Source: Mycolicibacterium llatzerense
GTDB lineage: Bacteria; Actinomycetota; Actinomycetes; Mycobacteriales; Mycobacteriaceae
NCBI RefSeq assembly: GCF_000878195.1
Contig: NZ_JXST01000024.1
Location: 1 to 64,000 of the forward strand
DNA length: 64,000 nucleotides
Direction of reading: 5' to 3'
Shown piece after piece: positions 8,817-16,657 of the stretch (the first letter of the stretch is position 1; every line of letters starts with the position of its first letter). The notes under the pieces were generated by a model that was not told the DNA's origin, did no database searches, and saw only the letters and a list, made by a program, of their open reading frames with translations. Made by a program: the position numbers and the translations under genes.

Positions 8817-10007
8817 TCAGCCCGCGAACTGGGCTTGCAGGAACGGCGTGGAGTCCGCCATCGAGGTCAGCACGGTGCTGGAGTGGTCGTCCTCCGGGTA
8901 GATCTCGAGCGTCACGTCCTGGCCGTTGGCCTTGAGCTGATCAGCGAACTTCAGCGTCGACGACGGCGGCACGTCACGGTCCTTGAGGCCCACCCCGAGG
9001 AAGATCGGCCGGTCGTAGCCGGCGACCGGCGTGCCCATGAAGTCGGCCAGTGCCCCGCGCATGCCAGGTAGCGAGGCCAGCGGCGCGGAGAAGAACTGCG
9101 GCGGCGTCATACCGGTCACGGCCGCGCTCAGCGGTGCGGTGCACAGCGTTTCGGCCTTGTCGGCAGCGGCCAGACCAGCGGGGTTGAGCACGCTGTTGAC
9201 GTCCGGACGGACCTCCCGGAACCCGGCGAGGATGTAGGCGGTGTAGGCCGACGCGATGGGCCCGAGCCCGGGCGGCAGCACCATGTCGGGACCGGCCGTG
9301 ATGACGACGTCATCGATGTTCGCCGGCGTGCCGGTCGCCACGACGCCGCGGTAGTCCAGGCCCGTCCCCTTACTGAATTCGGTGGCCCACCGCGCGCTCG
9401 CCACCGCCGCCGCGCCGCCCTGCGACTGGCCCACCAGCGCCCACTTCGGGGACAGCGGCAGGTCCAGGTGATGCGCGGCGATCACCGAGTCGATGATGGC
9501 GTGCGCCGTGGCGACACTGTTGAGGTAGCTCATCAGGCCCGGGGTGCCGAGACCCGTGTAGTCGGAACCGACCACGACGTACCCCTGGTCAAGCCAATGG
9601 GACAGGTACTCGTTGTCACGCGCACTGCGGGGCTGCGCCGAGGGCGTGCAGTCGTCGCCGAGGCCGACGGTGCCATGCGCCCAGGCGATGACGGGCCACC
9701 CACCCTGCGGCGCTTGGCCTTTCGGGACAAATACCGCTCCGGTACTGACTGCCGGCGAATTGTGTTGGTCGGTGGTCGAATACAGGATTCGGTAGGCGCG
9801 TGCCGCACCGGCGACCGACAGCTCGGGATCGAGCGGCACGCTCTGGATGAGCGCACCCGGGGGCGGCACCGGAGCCGCGAATGCTCGGGCGTCCAAACCT
9901 GACCAACGTGGCGGGGCCGCCGACGCCGTGGGCATCGGTGCCGCGATGAGTACCACTGCGGCCGCCATGACCGCCATCAATCGTGAAAGGTTCGCTCGCA
10001 GAGCCAT
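8817..10007 (-). CDS. Secreted alpha/beta-hydrolase, secretory lipase family
   Basis: A 396-residue exported hydrolase of the secretory (LIP) lipase family. Residues 1-30 form a signal peptide ending around ASA. The oxyanion-hole strand is VIAWAHGTVG (about 106-115), the nucleophile is Ser196 in GQSQGG, and the likely acid and base are Asp343 or 345 in GLKDRDVP and His375 in PEDDHSS. It is expected to release fatty acids from lipids or esters outside the cell. It is divergent from an MFS gene across a 74-bp gap holding a repeated AT-rich motif. Confidence 0.88.
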   Translation of the reverse strand: MALRANLSRLMAVMAAAVVLIAAPMPTASAAPPRWSGLDARAFAAPVPPPGALIQSVPLDPELSVAGAARAYRILYSTTDQHNSPAVSTGAVFVPKGQAPQGGWPVIAWAHGTVGLGDDCTPSAQPRSARDNEYLSHWLDQGYVVVGSDYTGLGTPGLMSYLNSVATAHAIIDSVIAAHHLDLPLSPKWALVGQSQGGAAAVASARWATEFSKGTGLDYRGVVATGTPANIDDVVITAGPDMVLPPGLGPIASAYTAYILAGFREVRPDVNSVLNPAGLAAADKAETLCTAPLSAAVTGMTPPQFFSAPLASLPGMRGALADFMGTPVAGYDRPIFLGVGLKDRDVPPSSTLKFADQLKANGQDVTLEIYPEDDHSSTVLTSMADSTPFLQAQFAG

Positions 10008-10024
10008 GTCCAGACCCTAGTCGG

Positions 10025-10060
10025 TCTCATATTTTGAGATATTGATTCATATTTTGAGAA
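10025..10060. promoter_or_regulatory. Direct-repeat element between lipase and MFS genes
   Basis: TCATATTTTGAGA occurs twice, at 10027-10039 and 10047-10059, exactly 20 bp apart or two helix turns. The first copy is also a dyad, TCTCA (10025-10029) and TGAGA (10035-10039). The stretch is strikingly AT-rich in a GC-rich genome and lies 20-60 bp from both start codons. This is a plausible operator for an unidentified regulator. Confidence 0.45.
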
Positions 10061-10081
10061 GCACGGTGGCACCATGAAGCC

Positions 10082-11311
10082 ATGGCCACCAACGTCTCAG
10101 CCGCCCGCCGCTGGTCGATGCTGGTGATCGCGCTCGGCTCGACGATGTGCGCCAACGTCTTCATCAACGGCGCCGCGTTCCTGATCCCGACGCTGCACGG
10201 CGAACGCGGGCTGGACCTGTCAGGCGCCGGACTGGTGTCTGCCATGCCGAGCTTCGGCATGGTGCTGACGTTGATCGCGTGGGGCTGGGTCGTCGACCGG
10301 GTCGGCGAGCGGTTTGTGCTCACGGTCGGCGCGCTGTTGACCTCGTTGGCGGCGTTCGCAGCGGCGTGGGCCGATTCCTTGGTGGCGGTCGGCGCGTTCC
10401 TATTGCTGGGTGGCATGGCGGCCGCCAGCTCCAACTCTGCGAGCGGTCGATTGGTCGTCGGCTGGTTCCCACCGGAGCAGCGCGGCCTGGTGATGGGCAT
10501 CCGCCAGACTGCGCAACCGCTGGGAGTTGGGTTGGGCGCCTTGGTGATTCCGCGACTGGCCGAGTCGTCAGGTGTGTCCGCCGCGCTGTTGTTCCCGGCC
10601 ATCGCGTGTCTGGTCGCGGCCGTGGTGACGGCCGTGGGCGTCATCGATCCGCCTCGTCCGCACCGATCCTCCGCCCCCGCAACCGATCTGGCCAACCCGT
10701 ACCGCGGATCGTCGGTGTTGGCCCGTATCCACGCGGTGTCGGTCCTGCTGGTGGTTCCCCAATGTCTGGTCTGGACCTTCGCACTGGTGTGGCTGATGAC
10801 GGCGCACGGCTGGTCAGCCGGCGCGGCGGGCTTAATGGTGACCGTGGCCCAATTGTGCGGGGCCGCAGGGCGAATCGCTGCGGGCCGGTGGTCGGACGTG
10901 GTCGGCTCACGGCTGGGACCGGTGCGGATCATCGCCGTCTTTGCCGGAATTTCGATGGGCCTACTGGCATTGACCGACTATTTGCACTGGCCGGTGGCGG
11001 TTTTCGTGATGGTGGTGGCGTCGGTGGTCACAGTGACCGATAACGGGTTGTCCTTCACCGCGATTGCCGAAATCGCCGGGCCGTTCTGGAGCGGACGCGC
11101 ACTGGGTGTGCAGAACACGTCGCAGTTGTTGACCACCGGCATCGTGCCGCCGGCGTTCGGGGCCCTGATTGGTGTCTTCGGTTTCCCGGCCGCGTTCGCG
11201 GTGTGCGCGCTGTTCCCCCTGCTGGCCGTGCCACTTGTTCCGGTCGCAGCAGATCCGTTGCGCAACAAGCCAGTTCCTAACGCCGACTCCTACGCCGAGC
11301 GTGGGGCCTGA
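10082..11311 (+). CDS. Major facilitator superfamily transporter
   Basis: A 409-residue integral membrane protein with about 12 hydrophobic segments, in the position of Rv2994. MFS landmarks include GWVVDRVGERFVL in the loop 2-3 position, the RQTAQPLGVGLGALVIPRL segment of helix 5, and the half-repeat ending GRWSDVVGSRLGP. It is probably a proton-driven exporter or an organic-acid/drug carrier. The substrate is unknown. Its position opposite the secreted lipase suggests shared control but not necessarily shared function. Confidence 0.9.
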   Translation: MATNVSAARRWSMLVIALGSTMCANVFINGAAFLIPTLHGERGLDLSGAGLVSAMPSFGMVLTLIAWGWVVDRVGERFVLTVGALLTSLAAFAAAWADSLVAVGAFLLLGGMAAASSNSASGRLVVGWFPPEQRGLVMGIRQTAQPLGVGLGALVIPRLAESSGVSAALLFPAIACLVAAVVTAVGVIDPPRPHRSSAPATDLANPYRGSSVLARIHAVSVLLVVPQCLVWTFALVWLMTAHGWSAGAAGLMVTVAQLCGAAGRIAAGRWSDVVGSRLGPVRIIAVFAGISMGLLALTDYLHWPVAVFVMVVASVVTVTDNGLSFTAIAEIAGPFWSGRALGVQNTSQLLTTGIVPPAFGALIGVFGFPAAFAVCALFPLLAVPLVPVAADPLRNKPVPNADSYAERGA

Positions 11312-11399
11312 CGAGACGACACGCCGACGGGAACCTCGGTATCCCACACTCTCGGTATAGATCCGGCGAATCTGGGCGCTGCCCGCGTGCCGCGAAAAA

Positions 11400-11417
11400 G
11401 TGTCCGGACGTGGACAC
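11400..11417. promoter_or_regulatory. Dyad upstream of the Esp-like cluster
   Basis: GTGTCC (11400-11405) and GGACAC (11412-11417) form an inverted repeat with a 6-bp centre, 55 bp before the first gene of the Esp-like cluster. A TATAGG (11425-11430) just downstream could be a -10. No convincing -35 pairs with it. Confidence 0.3.
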
Positions 11418-11471
11418 CATTCGCTATAGGGTGGATTTGGCACCAATTCGGCGAAAGTAGACCAGCAACGT

Positions 11472-12014
11472 ATGCCTGCGCATCTCGAACCCGACGAATG
11501 GGGCGACGACCACAGCGACCTCGACGCACTCGGCTATGCCGCGGACGACGAGCCGGATGACCCCGACACCGAACTCGACACACTGGACTACGGTCCCGGC
11601 CACCAACCCGAGAACCCGGACACCGACCTCGACGCTCTTGCCGCCGATCCCCCGGACGTCGACGACGACACGGTCACACCCGTGACGGCCGCCAGCAACC
11701 CGGCCAACACCATCACCGTCACCGCGTATCTCACCGGCGTGATCGCGCGCGTCGACCTCGACAGCCGCGTCACGACGCTGACCGAGTCACAACTCGCCCA
11801 GCAGATTCAGGCGGTCGCCGAGGTCGCGGTGAAGCGCGCCTCCGCGGTCGTGCACATCGCGATGGTCAAGGTCCTCATGGACACCGGGATGGATTTTCTG
11901 CAGGCGCGGGACTTCGCCGAGAACATGCTGCCGTTCACCACGCCCGCGCAGGCCGACGCCGCCGCAGCCGAACTCGCCACCCGCTTCGCCGACAGTGACC
12001 CCGACCATGCCTGA
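11472..12014 (+). CDS. EspD/EspH-like ESX secretion-associated protein (DUF2694)
   Basis: A 180-residue protein resembling EspD and EspH of the ESX-1 system. The N-terminal half is acidic with three copies of a DxLDxL-type repeat (DLDALGY at 16-22, ELDTLDY at 34-40, DLDAL at 52-56), as in EspH. The C-terminal half keeps the family pattern ITVTAYLTGVIARVDL, then ESQLAQQIQAVAEVAVKRAS, ending with a PxxADAAAAELATRF motif equivalent to the EAAAAEAEVFATRY of EspD. In M. tuberculosis EspD is co-transcribed with EspA and EspC and is needed for their stability. Here it heads a cluster with EspA-like and EspC-like genes, which supports the same role. Confidence 0.75.
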   Translation: MPAHLEPDEWGDDHSDLDALGYAADDEPDDPDTELDTLDYGPGHQPENPDTDLDALAADPPDVDDDTVTPVTAASNPANTITVTAYLTGVIARVDLDSRVTTLTESQLAQQIQAVAEVAVKRASAVVHIAMVKVLMDTGMDFLQARDFAENMLPFTTPAQADAAAAELATRFADSDPDHA

Positions 12015-12807
12015 CGCCGACGGACGGACACCCCCGAAGCGGCGGGTCCAAAAATCCGTGCTCGGTGCCGCCGTTGCCGTCTGCTTGATCTGGGCCGTCT
12101 ACAGCGCATGGGCAGGCCGCTATGTGACCGCCGTTGTGGCACTGGGTCTAGCGGCGTGGTGGTTCAACGCGCTAAGAACCCCATTCGCCATGGCCACCGC
12201 TGCTGCGGGATGCACCTACGATGCGAACGGCACCGTACTACGTCCCGACCAGCGACTTGAGCGTGCCGGACGGATGACATACGTCTTGGGGATCCCGGCG
12301 TGCGCGGCGATGGGGCTCCTCGGTATCTACGACATGGTGCAGCAAGGTATTTCGCCGCTGCACATATCGGACGGTGACAGTCCGGTCGAGGGCATCGCGC
12401 GCCTGTACAAGCTCGTCTTCGGGGTGTGCGCATTCGTCTTGATTCCCTTCTGGCTCAGCCAGCGCAAGAACGGGATGGGCTGGATCCGCCTGAACGCTGA
12501 CGGATATCAGTTTCTCGACGGTCTGAAGAGGGGCAGCGGACACTGGAGCGACCTCGCGGCGGTGACCGACCAATTGGACGGAGTAGAGGGGCGCTTCACC
12601 CCGCTGGCGTTCCGGTCGACCGACGGCAAGGTGACGTCAATCCAGTCCTCGGCCATGTATGCCGGGCCCGACGGCCGTCCGCTGTATGAACTGGTGCGGT
12701 ACTACTGGCAGCATCCCGAATCTCGGGGCGAACTCACCAACGGGCAAGCGCTCGAACGATTTACCCGGTATCGCGGCGATGCCGCGTCATCGAAGGGAAC
12801 AAGCTGA
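12007..12807 (+). CDS. Membrane protein within the Esp-like cluster
   Basis: A protein of about 266 residues with four predicted membrane helices, two in residues 20-55 and two around 90-110 and 130-150, then a soluble C-terminal region of about 110 residues (from WIRLNADGYQFLDG) that resembles the small PH-like domains of mycobacterial membrane proteins. No named family is recognised. The ATG at 12007 overlaps the upstream gene by 8 nt; a GTG at 11995 is also possible. The stop overlaps the next gene (TGATG), so translation is coupled to the EspA-like gene. A partner or anchor role in secretion is only an inference from context. Confidence 0.75.
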   Translation: MPDADGRTPPKRRVQKSVLGAAVAVCLIWAVYSAWAGRYVTAVVALGLAAWWFNALRTPFAMATAAAGCTYDANGTVLRPDQRLERAGRMTYVLGIPACAAMGLLGIYDMVQQGISPLHISDGDSPVEGIARLYKLVFGVCAFVLIPFWLSQRKNGMGWIRLNADGYQFLDGLKRGSGHWSDLAAVTDQLDGVEGRFTPLAFRSTDGKVTSIQSSAMYAGPDGRPLYELVRYYWQHPESRGELTNGQALERFTRYRGDAASSKGTS

Positions 12808-13568
12808 TGGGGACGATGGTCGACCTCTACAACTCCGCGAACTATTGGTACAGCGGCTACCAGCACGTCACCGGAATGGGCGAGAGTCCAGCCTGGTCGG
12901 CGGGCGGCATCGCCGCGGACTTCGTCGGATTCATGCAGCCCATCGGCCAGGCAACCGCACGCGCCCTCGGGGCCACGAAACAGGCAGCGGCGCTGGAGAC
13001 TCCGATCATCGAAGCGGCCCTCACTGCGATGAACGTCATGAACAATCTGTGCGGGTTCGGCGGGCCCGACAAGGGCGAACAGTTCGCGCATGGATCCGAT
13101 GCCTTCAATGCGGTGAAAGACGAGCTGGGGTCCTGCCGTCCGCCGGAAAGCTGGCAGGGCAGCAGTTCGGAAGCCTACGAGGACCGCAACTTCGAGCATC
13201 AGCAGCGAGCGGCGACATTGGCAGAGATCGACCGCACGGTGCATGACGTCCTCAAGAACGAAGCCGAGCAGGTCGACTCGACCCGGACCACCATCGACCA
13301 CAAGCAAACCTGGCTCACGGCGTGTATCCCGCCCGCAGTCGCCGCCATGGCCATCGAACTGCCGCCCGGCGCCGGAATAGCGCTATCCATGACGATCCAG
13401 ACCGCCGGCGTCGCAGCGACGCTGCCCTTCTGCCTGGAAGCATTCGCCCAGCTCGGCATTGACGCTGCGCACAACGCCACACTGATTCGCCGCGCCGGAG
13501 CTTCGTACGACCAGATCGCATCGGTAGCGCAGGCCGCCAACCAGGTAGGGAGCAGTCATGAGCGGTGA
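12807..13568 (+). CDS. EspA/EspE-like type VII secretion substrate
   Basis: A 253-residue protein related to EspA/EspE. The core match is at about residues 105-150: PPESWQGSSSEAYEDRN contains the WxG turn followed by a YxxxN, and then LAEIDRTVHDVLKNEAEQV corresponds to LADLDRQLISLIHDQANAV of EspA. Two hydrophobic segments follow at about 172-215. M. tuberculosis EspA is 392 residues, so this is a shorter member without the long Gly/Ser-rich tail. Its start overlaps the membrane-protein stop, and its end overlaps the EspC-like gene by 11 nt. EspA and EspC are co-secreted and depend on each other. Confidence 0.72.
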   Translation: MGTMVDLYNSANYWYSGYQHVTGMGESPAWSAGGIAADFVGFMQPIGQATARALGATKQAAALETPIIEAALTAMNVMNNLCGFGGPDKGEQFAHGSDAFNAVKDELGSCRPPESWQGSSSEAYEDRNFEHQQRAATLAEIDRTVHDVLKNEAEQVDSTRTTIDHKQTWLTACIPPAVAAMAIELPPGAGIALSMTIQTAGVAATLPFCLEAFAQLGIDAAHNATLIRRAGASYDQIASVAQAANQVGSSHER

Positions 13569-13875
13569 GTTGAAGGTCACGCCAACAGATTTGACCGAGC
13601 TGGCCGGGAAGAATCGAGAGGCAGCCGAGCATCTGGGCACCGCAGGCGCCGCGACCGAGGGCGCAACGGGAAGTGTTGTCCTCACCCACGGTCTGGTGTG
13701 CAGCCTCACTTCGGCCGCGCTCGGCTCGGCGCAGTCGTCGCGCGACTTTGCGGTCCGGGAGATGCAAGCCACCTCCAACAGCTTGGCCGGCCGACTCGAC
13801 ACTGCCGCGAGCAAATACGCTGCTACCGATGCCCACGAGGGCGCGGCACTGGACCAGCAGATGCCGCCTCGCTGA
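13558..13875 (+). CDS. EspC-like type VII secretion target
   Basis: A 105-residue protein of the EspC/EspF family (type VII secretion target, PF10824-like). It has two predicted helices. The C-terminal part has a YAATD motif (AASKYAATDAHEG), which fits the YxxxD/E signal recognised by ESX secretion machines. M. tuberculosis EspC has 103 residues. It overlaps the EspA-like gene by 11 nt, the same partner relation as espA-espC. No ESX core gene (eccB/C/D/E, mycP, esxA/B) lies nearby, so an ESX system encoded elsewhere would be needed to export it. Confidence 0.78.
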   Translation: MSGELKVTPTDLTELAGKNREAAEHLGTAGAATEGATGSVVLTHGLVCSLTSAALGSAQSSRDFAVREMQATSNSLAGRLDTAASKYAATDAHEGAALDQQMPPR

Positions 13876-14045
13876 GAGTCGCCATCACCGGATGCCGAAA
13901 GGCAAGCCATGCCGATCAGCATTCGACCGCTGCCACCCGATCTCCGAACTCACTGCGGCTGAACATGATTCAGCTCTGGTCCGACGTATTCGTCATCGAC
14001 GACTGGCGGTAGCCGAAACCCGGCTGCGCGAACCGTGGAGCTCAG

Positions 14046-14330
14046 TCAGTGCTGAGCGCCCACGAAGAACAGCACGAGCGTCGCCGCCAAACCGAACAGC
14101 GCCGCGAAGTACGCGCCGCGAGCCACGTCGTCAAACCGGGGCCGCACCGTCGCGACCAGCACGGCGACCGCGGCGACGAGCAGCGCGCCCGCCGGCGCGA
14201 AGAGCCAGAAATAGATCACCGGCGCCAGCGACATCGCGACCAGCCCGAGTACATAACCACCGAGCAGATACCGTGGATCGACCGTCTGCTCGGTGCGCGG
14301 ATCGAGTGCGCTTTCATGCTCGTAGGACAT
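14046..14330 (-). CDS. Small membrane protein
   Basis: A 94-residue protein with three hydrophobic segments (about 25-44, 47-62 and 71-90). No family is recognised. The start follows a short acidic N-terminus, MSYEHESALDP. It belongs to a minus-strand run with another small membrane protein and a RibD-type reductase, but no function can be drawn. Confidence 0.65.
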   Translation of the reverse strand: MSYEHESALDPRTEQTVDPRYLLGGYVLGLVAMSLAPVIYFWLFAPAGALLVAAVAVLVATVRPRFDDVARGAYFAALFGLAATLVLFFVGAQH

Positions 14331-14363
14331 GCTTACCCCCTCCGCTGACCGGCGAGCCCTCGC

Positions 14364-14672
14364 TCACCGCCATGTCGCCACAATCGCAAAGGTCTGCATG
14401 TACAGCAGACCCACAACGAACCAACCGCTTGTCGGTGCGACCACCAGCGCGATAGCGATCGTGCGCAGTATCCCCACCTTGGGCAACACCACGGCAATTA
14501 CCAGGCAGAGCAACGAAATACCCACCGCAACAGGTAAGTACGCCCCGTCGATCCGGCTCAAGTGCAAGTCGCCGCCGGACACACCTACCGCATCAACGGC
14601 CAACAGACCCCAGCCGATTCCCCCGAGTACCGCGCCGCCGAGCACGCCGCGGGTCCAGTCCGTACCAGTCAA
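14364..14672 (-). CDS. Small membrane protein, TTG start
   Basis: About 102 residues with three hydrophobic segments (GVLGGAVLGGIGWGLLAVDA, LPVAVGISLLCLVIAVVLP and TIAIALVVAPTSGWFVVGLL). I place the start at a TTG (14672-14670) that overlaps the upstream reductase stop as TTGA and has a G-run just before it. The longer reading starting near 14855 would overlap the reductase by almost 190 bp and has an implausible Arg-rich leader. Unknown function; similar in size and topology to its downstream neighbour. Confidence 0.6.
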   Translation of the reverse strand: MTGTDWTRGVLGGAVLGGIGWGLLAVDAVGVSGGDLHLSRIDGAYLPVAVGISLLCLVIAVVLPKVGILRTIAIALVVAPTSGWFVVGLLYMQTFAIVATWR

Positions 14673-15295
14673 ACGTCCCCCCGATCCGGTGCGCTCATGT
14701 CCCCTGTTGCCGGCACACCTTCTGCCAACCCGTACTGCAGGTAGACGATTCCCGCAGGGCTGGACACTGGCGGCTCGAGCAGCGTCAGGTTCGACGGCAC
14801 CGTGCCGCCGTCGAACACCTTCTTGCCGGCCCCCAGCACAATAGGATGCACCCAAAGGTCCATGCGATCAAACAGTTTTTCGCGCAACAGGGTCTGTACG
14901 AAATTCAAACTCCCGACCACCTTGACGTGGTCGTGGCGCTCCCGGATCTCACGCACTTCGGCCACCAAATCCGAGCCGATCTGCTTCGAGCCGGACCACG
15001 ACAGATCGGGCTTGCCACGGGACGCGACGTACTTGGGGATGCGATTGAACATGTCAGCGAATTCGTCGTCCTGATGCGGCCAGTAGCCCGCGAAGATGTC
15101 GTACGTCCGCCGGCCGAGCAGCAGCGCATCGGTACCTTCGTATGCCGCGCCGACCTGCTCCCCTGACACGTCGTCGATCAGCGGTGCCTGCCAACCTTCG
15201 AACCGAAAACCACCGTCCGAGTCTTCTCCGGGACCGCCAGGCGCCTGCCCGACGAGGTCGAGGGTGGCGAACAACGCGAGGTGAATCTGGCCCAT
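14669..15295 (-). CDS. Dihydrofolate reductase/RibD C-terminal domain protein
   Basis: About 208 residues with the RibD C-terminal (bacterial DHFR-like) fold. Features are LFATLDLVGQAPGGPGED at the start, ALLLGRRTYDIFAGYWP (about 58-74), VKVVGSLNFVQTLL and WVHPIVLGAGKKVFDGG. I prefer the ATG at 15295, which has AGGAG 7 nt upstream, over an ATG 21 nt earlier. Family members are NADPH-dependent reductases; most are uncharacterised stress or antibiotic-related proteins. The stop overlaps the next gene start. Confidence 0.85.
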   Translation of the reverse strand: MGQIHLALFATLDLVGQAPGGPGEDSDGGFRFEGWQAPLIDDVSGEQVGAAYEGTDALLLGRRTYDIFAGYWPHQDDEFADMFNRIPKYVASRGKPDLSWSGSKQIGSDLVAEVREIRERHDHVKVVGSLNFVQTLLREKLFDRMDLWVHPIVLGAGKKVFDGGTVPSNLTLLEPPVSSPAGIVYLQYGLAEGVPATGDMSAPDRGDV

Positions 15296-15373
15296 TTCTA
15301 GCTCCTGACGAGTCATTGGTGTCTGTCAGTGAGGTAGACCACCGGACCCGCCGAAACTCATCGGAGCGGCCGG

Positions 15374-16648
15374 CTACTTTCCGGACAACACCCGGTACTG
15401 CGCCGAAATCTGTTGGTCCACAGCGGTTTCATCATCGGCGAACACCTGGAACACGAATCTGTCGGTGCGCGCGATGCAGCTGTAGTGCCACCCCAGGATG
15501 CGCCACGTCACCGTTGCGTCCGGGCGCGCATAGTCCTGCAGGTGCTCGAAACACCGTGCGCCGGGGAACCCCGGCACCGCGCCGGCCAACTGCACATCCG
15601 AATTCTTCATCAGCGCGGCGGTGGTGAAGTCCAGCAGCTGTGCAGCCGAGTCGGGGTTGGGGGCCTGATACACCCGGCCCCACCGCTGGGTCACCCATTG
15701 GACGCCGGCACGCTCGAACTGGGTGGTCATGCTCACCGGATCGGATTCGAAGTGCAGCCACGCCCGCGGCCGCCAGGTCCCGATCAGCACCCCTTGCTGT
15801 CGATCAGGAGTGCTGATCGTCTTCGACAGCAATTGGTCGTCGCTCGGATCCTTGGGCAGATCAGCGAGTTTCGCCGGCTCTGTCGGCACAAAGCTCTTGA
15901 TCAGCGCTTGCTGCCGACCGAGCAGGTCGGATGTCAGCAACTCAGCGCGCAGCGGCGCCCTGGTGGATTTGGTGGCCCTGGCGTTCACGAACTGGTACAG
16001 CACAAACCGCCCGTACGCGCTGTAGGCGGCGACGGCACTGACCCCGGTGCCGTAGTCGACGCCAATCGCCGGCACCGAACTGGCGCCGACCGAGATCTGG
16101 ACGGGATATGTCGGGATCCGATCGACGACGACGGGTCCGAACTGCGCGCTGAATTCACCCGCGGCCGCCGCAGCTTGTGCCTCATCGGGGAACATCAGGA
16201 CCGCGTTCTGGATTTCCAGATCCGTATCCCGGGCCCCGGCTGACCGCGATGACCCGAATCCGGCGACCAGCTTGTGCGCTCTGGCAATGCCCTGCATGAC
16301 ATTGTCTTTGGACACGCCGAGAATGACGTCGACACCGAATTCCGATGTCATGGTGCCTGTTCCGAGCGCTCCCTGCTTGGTCACCGACGAATCGATTTCC
16401 CAAGGCCCGACGACATATTCGGCCAAGCGGGTCGATTCGATGATCGACTGCGTGAGCGGATTTGGTCCGGCACTGAAGAAGGGGGTACTCGGCTTGATCT
16501 GGTAGTTACCGGTCCTGAGTTGGCTGACGTCGGGTTCAGGATCGCTCAGTGAGCCGCCGAACCGCGCAGTGCCCGTCGTGGTCGTCGAACATCCCGCGAC
16601 CACACACACGCACGTAACCACGGCTAATGCCAACTTCCGGATCCCCAC
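15374..16648 (-). CDS. Mycobacterial lipoprotein (DUF7373-like)
   Basis: A 424-residue lipoprotein with a signal peptide and lipobox VVAGC at residues 16-20. The mature part has alternating helical and beta regions without an enzyme motif, and two cysteines late in the sequence (GARCFEHLQ and HYSCIART) that may form a disulfide outside the membrane. It resembles a family of large mycobacterial and nocardial lipoproteins of unknown role. It lies 9 bp downstream of the beta-lactamase gene on the same strand, so the two may be cotranscribed. Confidence 0.75.
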   Translation of the reverse strand: MGIRKLALAVVTCVCVVAGCSTTTTGTARFGGSLSDPEPDVSQLRTGNYQIKPSTPFFSAGPNPLTQSIIESTRLAEYVVGPWEIDSSVTKQGALGTGTMTSEFGVDVILGVSKDNVMQGIARAHKLVAGFGSSRSAGARDTDLEIQNAVLMFPDEAQAAAAAGEFSAQFGPVVVDRIPTYPVQISVGASSVPAIGVDYGTGVSAVAAYSAYGRFVLYQFVNARATKSTRAPLRAELLTSDLLGRQQALIKSFVPTEPAKLADLPKDPSDDQLLSKTISTPDRQQGVLIGTWRPRAWLHFESDPVSMTTQFERAGVQWVTQRWGRVYQAPNPDSAAQLLDFTTAALMKNSDVQLAGAVPGFPGARCFEHLQDYARPDATVTWRILGWHYSCIARTDRFVFQVFADDETAVDQQISAQYRVLSGK

Positions 16649-16657
16649 GATCCAACA

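Noticed and set aside
13876..14045. Two 15-17 codon open frames between the EspC-like gene and the small membrane protein
   Set aside because: They have no ribosome binding site or conservation signal and read like chance frames or decayed DNA.
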